Assembly (NCBI RefSeq): GCF_019008365.1 | Contig: NZ_JAHHUL010000011.1 | Coordinates: forward strand, 56,955 to 120,954 | Reading direction: 5' to 3' | Source: Phosphitispora fastidiosa | GTDB lineage: Bacteria; Bacillota; Thermincolia; Thermincolales; UBA2595 | DNA length: 64,000 bases | Shown here: one piece after another, positions 57,636 through 64,000 of the stretch | How positions within the stretch are numbered: position 1 is the first letter of the stretch | Layout: each line of letters opens with the position of its first letter | Position numbers and translations under genes: made by a program | Notes under the pieces: model-generated | The model's database searches: none | Told to the model about the DNA's origin: nothing | Seen by the model: the letters and a program-made list of their open reading frames with translations, nothing else

Positions 57636-58091
57636 TTGGAGATTGTTCTGAAAGAAATTCTCAATGAATTAAAGACAGTGAAATCACATATTAACAATTT
57701 GGAAGTTGATGTTAGAGAAATTAAAGAAAAACACGGGCAAAAATTAAATGTGTTAGAAGCAGATGTCCGGGGAATTAGGGAAGAACATGGTCAAAACTTA
57801 AATATGCTAGAGGCAGATGTGCGAGGCATCAAGGAAGAACATGGGCAAAACTTAAATATGCTAGAGGCAGATGTGCGAGTAATCAAGGGAAAACACGGGC
57901 AAAAATTACAGATATTAGAAACGGGTGTTGGGGGAATCAAAGAAGAACACGGTCAAATGCTTCGAGCTATTCTTGAAAACAAAGAAATACAAAAAGCAGA
58001 GATGGACAACCTTAAAATGGATGTTACCAAAGTTACAGGTGTCCTCAAGGGATTTGACGACAGCCTGGACTTACTTAAAAAAGCTGAATAA
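57636..58091 (+). CDS. Coiled-coil protein with five 18-residue repeats
   Basis: This 151-residue, soluble, highly charged protein has five consecutive 18-residue units around residues 28-117 with the pattern HGQ.LN.LEADVRGIKEE (54-bp DNA repeats near 57725-57960). The units are not heptads throughout and suggest a long helix or trimeric fibre. TTG 57636 follows AAGGAG. It sits between murA and spoIID, beside a TnpB remnant, where Bacillus has no such gene. The function is unknown. Confidence 0.75.
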   Translation: MEIVLKEILNELKTVKSHINNLEVDVREIKEKHGQKLNVLEADVRGIREEHGQNLNMLEADVRGIKEEHGQNLNMLEADVRVIKGKHGQKLQILETGVGGIKEEHGQMLRAILENKEIQKAEMDNLKMDVTKVTGVLKGFDDSLDLLKKAE

Positions 58092-58099
58092 GACTGACC

Positions 58100-58140
58100 T
58101 AACCGATCCTCCCTTCTTTTCCGGAAGGGAGGTTGTTTTT
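58100..58140 (+). terminator. Terminator after the coiled-coil gene
   Basis: CCTCCCTTC TTTTCC GGAAGGGAGG pair and are followed by TTGTTTTTTT. Confidence 0.88.
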
Positions 58141-58268
58141 TTACAAAAACGGTATCATTTCTAGTTATCTACTGGTGAAAAAAGTAAAAAAATGGTCTAG
58201 ATTTGCTGTTTTTAAATATTAATAGTTGTAAAGGCCAATGGTTTTTGCCCGAAAATCGGAGGGGTTTG

Positions 58269-59252
58269 ATGAAAAAACTGCTTATTCTGCTCATGGCTGC
58301 AGTTGTATTGCTTATAATGGGCGTGCCCGTCTGGGTAGTCGTCAGGTCTGTGGATAATGAAGAATTGGCCGGTGATGGCAGCAGCCAGCCGGAAGTCAGG
58401 GTTCTCAATGCGAAAACAGGAAAGTTAATGAAACTGCCAGTGGAAGAGTATCTTATCGGAGTGGTGGCCGCTGAGATGCCGGCAGATTTTGAGTCGGCAG
58501 CCCTGAAGGCACAGGCAATAGCTGCCAGGACCTATGCTGTCAGGAGGATGTACAGGTTTGGCGCTAAGCCCGGTGACCGGCACACTGATGCGGAGCTATG
58601 CACTGACCCGACACACTGCCAGGCATGGGAAAGCAGCGCCGAGCTGAAAGGCAAGTGGGGGAAACTTAAGTACTACGTTTACATAAACAAGATAAAGGAG
58701 GCAGTAAGAGACACCAGGGGAGTAGTAATTACTTATAATAATGAGCTGATAGATCCGGTATACCATGGTTCCTGTGGCGGAAAAGGCACCGAAAATTCGG
58801 AGGATGTTTGGACTAATATGGTCCCATATTTGAGAAGTGTTAACTGTGACACTGAATATAAGCAGTCAGAGTTTGTATATCAAAAGGAAATGTCCATGGA
58901 GAATCTGGCTGCGGAACTGGGGGAACTGTTAGCCAAGCCAGTTACTGCAGCCGCACAGCAAAGCCCGCCGATAGAAAGTGTCAGTGTCAGTTCCAGGGGC
59001 AGGCTGCAGGAAGTACGCGTATTGGGCCAGAAAATTACCGGAACCGAGTTGAGAATGATCCTAGGTCTGTCTTCAACATTACTAAAGTGGAACCTTGACG
59101 GTGACAATATTATGTTTACTTCTGCCGGGAAAGGGCATGCAGTCGGGATGTGTCAATATGGGGCCAACGGGATGGCCCTGCAGGGGAACAGCCACGAAGA
59201 AATCATCGGCCACTATTATACAGGTGTCAAACTGAAAAAAATAGCGTACTGA
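58269..59252 (+). CDS. spoIID: Stage II sporulation protein D (SpoIID)
   Basis: This 327-residue lytic transglycosylase drives engulfment during sporulation. It has an N-terminal membrane segment, VEEYLIGVVAAEMPADFESA with the catalytic Glu, AARTYAVRR, DTRGVVITYNNELIDPVYHG and GHAVGMCQYGANGMALQG. ATG 58269 follows GGAGGGG. The gene lies in the murA-spoIID-spoIIID order of Bacillus. Confidence 0.96.
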   Translation: MKKLLILLMAAVVLLIMGVPVWVVVRSVDNEELAGDGSSQPEVRVLNAKTGKLMKLPVEEYLIGVVAAEMPADFESAALKAQAIAARTYAVRRMYRFGAKPGDRHTDAELCTDPTHCQAWESSAELKGKWGKLKYYVYINKIKEAVRDTRGVVITYNNELIDPVYHGSCGGKGTENSEDVWTNMVPYLRSVNCDTEYKQSEFVYQKEMSMENLAAELGELLAKPVTAAAQQSPPIESVSVSSRGRLQEVRVLGQKITGTELRMILGLSSTLLKWNLDGDNIMFTSAGKGHAVGMCQYGANGMALQGNSHEEIIGHYYTGVKLKKIAY

Positions 59253-59279
59253 CAGGTTCTCCGGACCTGTTTTTTTTCG
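59249..59279 (+). terminator. Terminator after spoIID
   Basis: ACAGGT TCTCCGG ACCTGT is followed by TTTTTTTT. Confidence 0.88.
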
Positions 59280-59336
59280 CATTTATTCACCTTGCCCGCA
59301 TATATATTTATTAGTAACCATGGGGGAGGTAAATAC

Positions 59337-59591
59337 ATGCAAGAATATATCAGGAAGCGCGTGTTAGACATCAGTTCCTATATACTTGAATCCAAGGCCA
59401 CTGTACGGCAGGCAGCGGCGGTATTCGGAGTAAGCAAAAGCACCGTCCACAAGGACATGACGGAAAGGCTGCCAGGGATAAATAAAAAGCTGGCGCTCAA
59501 GATCAAGGATATCCTGGAATTCAATAAAGCGGAACGCCACCTCCGGGGTGGAGAAGCCACCCGAAAAAAATATCAGGATATGATGGATTAA
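59337..59591 (+). CDS. spoIIID: Sporulation regulator SpoIIID
   Basis: This 84-residue helix-turn-helix protein (TVRQAAAVFGVSKSTVHKDM) acts in the mother cell to tune sigmaE and sigmaK regulons. The full length and tail (GGEATRKKYQ) match the family. GGGGGAGGT precedes ATG 59337; the frame extends upstream without a site. Confidence 0.97.
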   Translation: MQEYIRKRVLDISSYILESKATVRQAAAVFGVSKSTVHKDMTERLPGINKKLALKIKDILEFNKAERHLRGGEATRKKYQDMMD

Positions 59592-59713
59592 TACAAAAAA
59601 AAGAGGAATTTCCCCTAAGGTGTAGAATTAATTAAGTTAGCAAAATCTGGGCACTTTGTGTGCTAAATTCCTATACATGTATTTCTATTCATACACTGAA
59701 AGGGGAAAACTTA

Positions 59714-60739
59714 ATGTTCTGGTTTGGCAATGACATCGGTGTTGACCTGGGAACAGCCAGTGTGTTAGTGTTTGTTAAGGGTAAGGGCATTGTATTAAAA
59801 GAGCCGTCTGTGGTGGCTATGGATAAGGATTCAGGACAAATTATCGCTTTGGGGGAGGAAGCCAGGAGGATGCTGGGACGTACCCCGGGCAATATTGTGG
59901 CAACCCGCCCCCTTCGCGAAGGTGTGATCGCAGATTATGACGTAACCGAGAAAATGCTGCGTTATTTTATAACCAAGGCTTGTGGACGGAGCTTTTTTTT
60001 CCGGCCCAGGATAATGGTCTGTATTCCTTCAGGGGTGACCGGTGTTGAGGAACGTGCTGTCAGGCAGGCGGCTTTACAGGCCGGGGCCAGACAGGCTCAC
60101 CTGATAGAAGAACCTTTGGCTGCTGCCCTTGGTGCGGGATTGGAGATTTCCGAACCAAGCGGTTGCATGGTAGTCGATATTGGCGGCGGCACCACCGATG
60201 TAGCAGTGCTTTCCCTGGGAGGCATTGTTACCAGCGCTTCGCTGAGGGTCGGGGGGGACAAGTTCGATGAATCAATTGTCAGGTTTATCCGCCGGGAATT
60301 TAACCTGATGATTGGGGAGCGGACAGCCGAAGAACTCAAAATAAATATTGGGACAGCCTATCCTCAGGGAAGGACTGAGAACAATGAAATGGATATCAGG
60401 GGTCGCGATCTGGTTAGCGGGCTGCCTAAAACTGTTAATGTTTCCAGCCAACAGACCTTTGAAGCCATGCAGGAAACGGTGGAAGCTGTTGTCAGCGCAG
60501 TCAAGGAGGTACTGGAAAAAACTCCCCCTGAGCTTTCGGCAGACATAATTAATAAAGGCATAGTCATGACCGGCGGCGGTTCCCTGCTGAACGGCCTGGA
60601 TACCCTGATTAGTAAAGAGACTTCCCTTCCGGTTTATGTAGCTGATGACCCGCTTTCATGTGTCGCCCTGGGTACCGGAAAAGCGCTTTCCATGATAGGT
60701 GTGCTGCCGGAAAACAAACTGGCAAGAAAAGTCATGTAA
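59714..60739 (+). CDS. mbl: MreB-like cell-shape protein Mbl
   Basis: This 341-residue actin fold protein has IGVDLGTASVLVFVKGKGIV (phosphate 1), VVDIGGGTTDVAVLSLGG (phosphate 2) and TGGGSLLNGL (adenosine site). It positions the cell-wall elongation machinery. The position after spoIIID and before flhO supports Mbl rather than MreB. ATG 59714 follows GAAAGGGG. Confidence 0.95.
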   Translation: MFWFGNDIGVDLGTASVLVFVKGKGIVLKEPSVVAMDKDSGQIIALGEEARRMLGRTPGNIVATRPLREGVIADYDVTEKMLRYFITKACGRSFFFRPRIMVCIPSGVTGVEERAVRQAALQAGARQAHLIEEPLAAALGAGLEISEPSGCMVVDIGGGTTDVAVLSLGGIVTSASLRVGGDKFDESIVRFIRREFNLMIGERTAEELKINIGTAYPQGRTENNEMDIRGRDLVSGLPKTVNVSSQQTFEAMQETVEAVVSAVKEVLEKTPPELSADIINKGIVMTGGGSLLNGLDTLISKETSLPVYVADDPLSCVALGTGKALSMIGVLPENKLARKVM

Positions 60740-60759
60740 AAGGAGGTGAAACAGACGCT

Positions 60760-61515
60760 ATGATCAGAGGGCTTTATACTTCAGCTTCCGGGATGTTAAC
60801 CGAACTGACCAGAAATGATGTAACCTCAAACAACCTGGCAAATGTAAATACAACGGGGTACAAAAAGGATATGGCAGTAAACAGCGATTTTGCCCAGATG
60901 CTGCTGCGAAGGGTGGACGACCAGAAGCAGACTGATATTTCACAACGGCCGGTAATAGGAGCGCTGGGTACGGGAGCAATTGTTGACGAAATTGTTACCA
61001 TACATGAACAGGGCCAACTTCGTGAAAGCTCCAATCCTCTTGACCTGGCAATATCAGGTGAAGGGTACTTTGTGGTTCAGAACGACAATGGGACCTATTA
61101 CACCAGGAATGGAAGTTTCACGGTTGACAGTCAGGGTTATCTGGTAACATCCCAGGGAGATATGGTACTTGGACAGGCAGGCCCCATCATACTGGGTGAT
61201 GCCGGTGAGGTGGCTGTGGACGGCTCGGGGAATATTTCGGTTAATGGTGAAAATATCGGGGCACTAAGACTGGTGACAGCTGCAAACCCGCAGGAGATGA
61301 CAAAGGTCGGGGATTCGCTGTTTACCGGTGGACAGGCTGTTGATGGGATTAATGGACAGGTTAAACAGAAGTTTATCGAGTCATCCAATGTCAACGTAAT
61401 TACAGAAATGGTCAATATGATTGCAACAATGCGTGCATATGAGGCTAACCAGAAAATAATTTCCGGACATGACAATAGCTTGAGCCAGGCAATGGATGTA
61501 GGCAGGTTAAGGTAA
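60760..61515 (+). CDS. flhO: Flagellar rod/hook-basal-body protein FlhO (FlgF/FlgG family)
   Basis: This 251-residue rod-type protein has the N-terminal MIRGLYTSASGMLTELTRND and NNLANVNTTGYKKDMA signature and the C-terminal EMVNMIATMRAYEANQKIIS helix. AAAGGAGGTGAAAC precedes ATG 60760, 21 nt after mbl. flhO-flhP follow mbl in Bacillus too. Confidence 0.93.
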   Translation: MIRGLYTSASGMLTELTRNDVTSNNLANVNTTGYKKDMAVNSDFAQMLLRRVDDQKQTDISQRPVIGALGTGAIVDEIVTIHEQGQLRESSNPLDLAISGEGYFVVQNDNGTYYTRNGSFTVDSQGYLVTSQGDMVLGQAGPIILGDAGEVAVDGSGNISVNGENIGALRLVTAANPQEMTKVGDSLFTGGQAVDGINGQVKQKFIESSNVNVITEMVNMIATMRAYEANQKIISGHDNSLSQAMDVGRLR

Positions 61516-61526
61516 TCGAAAGGGCC

Positions 61527-61575
61527 GGACCGCATAGCGGAGGCCTCTCAGCCGCCGAACGATTGAGGCGGTGTA
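61527..61575 (+). other. Hairpins in the flhO-flhP gap
   Basis: CCGC ATA GCGG and CCGCC GAACGATTGA GGCGG lie in tandem between flhO and flhP. There is no U-run, so they are not clear terminators; they may stabilise or process the transcript. Confidence 0.4.
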
Positions 61576-61640
61576 CTGTCAGTTAAGTTAACCTCGTCAG
61601 GACTTAAACCTGAAAGAGGTTTGCCAAAGGAGGGAGAGCC

Positions 61641-62816
61641 TTGTTACAGGCACTGTGGTCAGCAAGCTCAGGCATGCTTGCTCAGCAGATATCAATGGAC
61701 AATGTTGCCAACAATGTTGCCAATGTGAATACAACCGGTTACAAGAAAAACCGTACCGAATTCCAGGACCTTCTGTACTCTCAGGTTAGGGAACCGGGAA
61801 TAGAATTGCGCAACGGTCAGGTTATCGGAAACGGGCTGCAGGTGGGTAGTGGTGTCAGGCCTGCCGCGACCCTGATGATGTTTGATCAGGGTGTGCTGCA
61901 GCAAACGGACAGTCCCACCGATTTTTCCATTTCCGGAAACGGTTTTTTTGAAGTAATCATGCCAGATGGGTCCCGGGCTTATACCCGGGATGGAGAATTC
62001 AAGATTGACGGGGACGGATACCTGGTTACCTCTCAGGGGTATATAGTCAACATGGAAGCTGAAGACGGCGGACTGATGACCTTTACAGAGGGAACCGGTC
62101 AAGTCAATATTGGGTCAAATGGGGCTATCTATCAGGACAGGGAGCTTTTTCAGCTGGAGGCTTATACCTTTACCGGAGACGGGGCGCTGGAAAAACTGGA
62201 GTCAGGATTGATGCGGCCTACTGATGAATCAGGTGAGGCAATGCTTCTATCTGAAATAGAATTTGAAGATGAGGAAGAACTCATTGATGAGGAAGGCAAC
62301 CCGATAGCCTCTGCAGAGAAAGAAGTTTATCAGACCTATTATCAGGTAATTCTTCCAGACGGGGAAACGGCTTATACTGCCCAGAACAGTTTCAAAATAG
62401 ATGAAGAGGGCAGGCTGGTAACCATAGACGGGGGGTATCCCCTGGAGCCTGAGGTTTTTATTGATTTGGAAGCCGGGGAACTTCCGCTGCAGGCAGGGAA
62501 TGTTGTTTCTGCCGATAGTGAGGGAATGGTCAGAATCCCCACTGAGATGGGGAGGTTGAGCATTGTGCAGTTTGCCAACCCGGCAGGACTTGAAAAGACA
62601 GGTTCCAATCTATATATTCAGACTGATAATTCAGGCGCTGCCCAGCAGGCAGCTGATTTCAAACTGAGTCAGGGCTCTTTGGAGTTGTCAAATGTGCAGG
62701 TTGCCGAAGAAATGGTTAATATGATGATGGCCCAGAGGGCATATGAAATGAGCTCCCGCTCAATAAAGACTGCTGATGAAATGCTGGGAATGGCCAATAC
62801 GCTGTTCAGGAGATAA
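61641..62816 (+). CDS. flhP: Flagellar rod/hook-basal-body protein FlhP with internal duplication
   Basis: This 391-residue FlgG-type protein is about 120 residues longer than usual. The N-terminus (ANNVANVNTTGYKKNRTEFQ) and C-terminus (VAEEMVNMMMAQRAYEMSSR) are normal. The middle contains AYTRDGEFKIDGDGYLVTSQ and, about 135 residues later, AYTAQNSFKIDEEGRLVTID. This indicates a duplicated beta domain, joined by a very acidic stretch (EFEDEEELIDEEGN). TTG 61641 follows AAAGGAGGGAG. Confidence 0.9.
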   Translation: MLQALWSASSGMLAQQISMDNVANNVANVNTTGYKKNRTEFQDLLYSQVREPGIELRNGQVIGNGLQVGSGVRPAATLMMFDQGVLQQTDSPTDFSISGNGFFEVIMPDGSRAYTRDGEFKIDGDGYLVTSQGYIVNMEAEDGGLMTFTEGTGQVNIGSNGAIYQDRELFQLEAYTFTGDGALEKLESGLMRPTDESGEAMLLSEIEFEDEEELIDEEGNPIASAEKEVYQTYYQVILPDGETAYTAQNSFKIDEEGRLVTIDGGYPLEPEVFIDLEAGELPLQAGNVVSADSEGMVRIPTEMGRLSIVQFANPAGLEKTGSNLYIQTDNSGAAQQAADFKLSQGSLELSNVQVAEEMVNMMMAQRAYEMSSRSIKTADEMLGMANTLFRR

Positions 62817-62844
62817 GCAGGCAAACTGAAAGCAGGTGGTTTTG

Positions 62845-63180
62845 ATGAAGATTGACGGCCTTGGCGCAGCGCTGCCGCAAACAGTTCCGGTTGAGGGCGG
62901 CAGGCCTGTGGAAGAAGGTTTCAGGGATATTTTTGACAAGGCATTGGCATCCAAGGAAGATAAAGAATTGCAGGAAGCTGCCAAGCAAATGGAGGCCATG
63001 TTTATTTACCAGATGTATTCCCAGATGAGGAAGACGGTTGATAAAGGCGGCTTGCTTGAGCAGTCCATGGGAGAAGAGATATTCACCGGAATGCTTGATT
63101 ATGAGATAAGTTCCAAGGCTGCCGAGAGAGGGAAGCTCGGCCTTGCTGAGATGATATATCAGCAGTTTGCGAGGAAGTAG
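62845..63180 (+). CDS. Rod-binding protein (FlgJ N-terminal domain)
   Basis: This 111-residue protein matches the rod-binding domain of FlgJ (AAKQMEAMFIYQMYSQMRKT and GEEIFTGMLDYEISSKAAER), without a peptidoglycan hydrolase domain. It should cap or chaperone rod assembly. ATG 62845 follows AGGTGG. It is the last gene of the flhO-flhP unit and precedes a terminator. Confidence 0.88.
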   Translation: MKIDGLGAALPQTVPVEGGRPVEEGFRDIFDKALASKEDKELQEAAKQMEAMFIYQMYSQMRKTVDKGGLLEQSMGEEIFTGMLDYEISSKAAERGKLGLAEMIYQQFARK

Positions 63181-63216
63181 AAAAAATCAGCAACAAAATA
63201 ACAAATGGGCAGCAGC

Positions 63217-63256
63217 AAACCCTCACCGGGATAAGTTCCACAGGTGGGGGTTTTAG
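63217..63256 (+). terminator. Terminator after the rod-binding protein
   Basis: AAACCCTCACC pairs with GGTGGGGGTTT and is followed by TAGTTTTAG. Confidence 0.75.
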
Positions 63257-63265
63257 TTTTAGCAA

Positions 63266-63299
63266 TTGACACCAGGGAATTATGGCATTACAATGTAAT
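63266..63299 (+). promoter_or_regulatory. Promoter and operator-like palindrome of mazEF
   Basis: TTGACA (63266-63271) and TACAAT (63289-63294) are 17 nt apart. ATTACA A TGTAAT (63287-63299), a perfect 13-bp palindrome, covers the -10 box and is a good candidate for autoregulation by the antitoxin-toxin complex. Confidence 0.85.
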
Positions 63300-63331
63300 T
63301 ACAATATTGATCTTATCAAGGGGGTCGCCAT

Positions 63332-63580
63332 ATGCAAAGTCATATTATCAGAATCGGCAATTCCAGGGGTGTACGCATTCCTGCACATATTCTCAGGCAG
63401 TGTCAAATCAAAGACCAGATAAGTATTGAGGTAGTGGATGATAAAATTGTTATATCTGCTGCTGAAAAGCCCCGCAAAGGGTGGGAGGAGCAATTCAGGC
63501 TGATGCATAAGAACGGTGATGACAAAATGCTTATTGATGATACTATCAAGGCAGGGGAGGAAGATGACTGGACATGGTAG
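63332..63580 (+). CDS. mazE: MazE-type AbrB-fold antitoxin
   Basis: This 82-residue protein has an N-terminal AbrB/MazE swapped-hairpin DNA-binding fold (IIRIGNSRGVRIPAHIL) and an acidic C-terminus (AGEEDDWTW) that would wrap the toxin. It overlaps mazF by 7 nt. AAGGGGGTCG precedes the ATG. Confidence 0.93.
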   Translation: MQSHIIRIGNSRGVRIPAHILRQCQIKDQISIEVVDDKIVISAAEKPRKGWEEQFRLMHKNGDDKMLIDDTIKAGEEDDWTW

Positions 63581-63897
63581 TGCATCAGTATGAGATATTT
63601 TGGGTCAACTTGGACCCGACAATGGGGTCTGAAATAAAAAAAACCAGACCGTGCCTGATTATCTCGCCGGACGAGATGAACCGCCACCTGAATACTGTAT
63701 TGGCAGCACCGATGACAACCAAAACGAAAAACTATCCAACCAGGATAAAAGTGAATTTTGCCGGGAAAACAGGCTGGATAGCGCTTGACCAAATAAGGTG
63801 TATTGATAAGATCCGCCTGGTAAACAAAGCAGAGGAACTGGATCAGGACACCATCACATTGGTTAAAAATAAAATAATGGAAATGCTTGTTGAGTGA
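63574..63897 (+). CDS. mazF: MazF/PemK-type mRNA endonuclease toxin
   Basis: This 107-residue protein has the MazF signatures YEIFWVNLDPTMGSEIKKTR and PCLIISPDEMN, and TKNYPTRIKV with the conserved Thr/Lys. It would cut mRNA at short sequences when free of MazE. The stop codon lies at the boundary of an IS605-type end, so the last residues could be altered by insertion; the length is near normal. Confidence 0.93.
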   Translation: MVVHQYEIFWVNLDPTMGSEIKKTRPCLIISPDEMNRHLNTVLAAPMTTKTKNYPTRIKVNFAGKTGWIALDQIRCIDKIRLVNKAEELDQDTITLVKNKIMEMLVE

Positions 63898-64000
63898 ACC
63901 TCCCCCACCTATACTTCGTGTAAAGGATGGGGGCTTCCGGCTAGCTCAGAATGCATGTCTCATCGGCATCTCAGTTTCAAGTCGCCTCACCTGATGGGTG
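63896..64000 (-). mobile_element. Probable right end of an IS605/IS1341-type (TnpB) element
   Basis: On the minus strand a hairpin AGCCCCCA...TGGGGG (63933-63902) ends in GGTTCAC at the mazF stop. This is the layout of the 3' end and guide-RNA scaffold of TnpB elements (GCCCCC, loop, GGGGG, TTCAC). A short minus-strand frame ends at 63977. The bulk lies beyond the window edge, so the call rests on the end structure. Confidence 0.5.

Noticed and set aside
57725..57960. Tandem 54-bp repeats, considered as a CRISPR array
   Set aside because: The repeats are contiguous with no spacers and stay in one reading frame, so they are coding repeats.

Overview
The window looks like the chromosome of a spore-forming, flagellated, anaerobic member of the Firmicutes, most likely Clostridia of the Peptococcaceae/Desulfotomaculum type. 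The evidence is Spo0F, SpoIID and SpoIIID, a Gram-positive gene order, many TTG/GTG starts behind strong AGGAGG sites, a T-box leader, and ferredoxin-linked indolepyruvate oxidoreductase. No rRNA or tRNA gene was seen.

Layout. 1-1737: end of a polar amino acid ABC transporter whose binding protein appears cut off at its hinge. 1763-7467: class A PBP (minus strand), a PAS sensor kinase, a CopZ-like chaperone and a UbiB/ABC1-type kinase. 7534-9528: an alaR-alaT operon behind a T-box that reads best as alanine-specific. 9706-15176: LctP-type permease, phenylacetate-CoA ligase and iorAB, an arylpyruvate/aryl-acid energy module. 15747-18528 (minus): OxlT-like MFS transporter and two unassigned membrane proteins. 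19107-32203: ywiB-argS-rpoE-pyrG, an IS200-type element, sppA, a Yip1 protein, spo0F, fba, tal, glpX and rho. 32863-46445: LysM/M23 peptidase, a radical SAM protein, rpmE, yqhQ, prfA-prmC, two tandem ArsB/NhaD-type transporters, Sua5, mntP, ywlE, rpiB, glyA and wecB. 46745-54086: complete F-type ATP synthase operon with atpZ and atpI; the c subunit carries a Na+-type ligand set. 54541-63180: ywmB-murA-spoIID-spoIIID-mbl-flhO-flhP and a rod-binding protein. 63332-64000: mazEF with an apparent IS605/IS1341 end at the mazF stop. Much of 19-63 kb follows the order of the Bacillus subtilis argS-to-flhP region, so it is ancestral core; the accessory material sits between operons.

The most unusual content is in the gaps. 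At least five large imperfect palindromes (about 180-330 nt) lie at 15138-15362, 15519-15729, 32204-32535, 32541-32790 and 54083-54322. They are multi-branched, and three copies share the core GAC(G)ACAGACnCCGCCTT (18 nt identical in two). In four of them the outer arms continue into a mirrored, diverged copy of the neighbouring gene's terminator, and in one case of the last codons of the gene itself. I found no feature class that explains this.

Other points: a TnpB remnant beside a gene with an 18-residue coiled-coil repeat, an internal duplication in FlhP, a perfect operator-like inverted repeat at the glpX promoter, and a palindrome over the mazEF -10 box. All calls come from reading the sequence; no database search was run.
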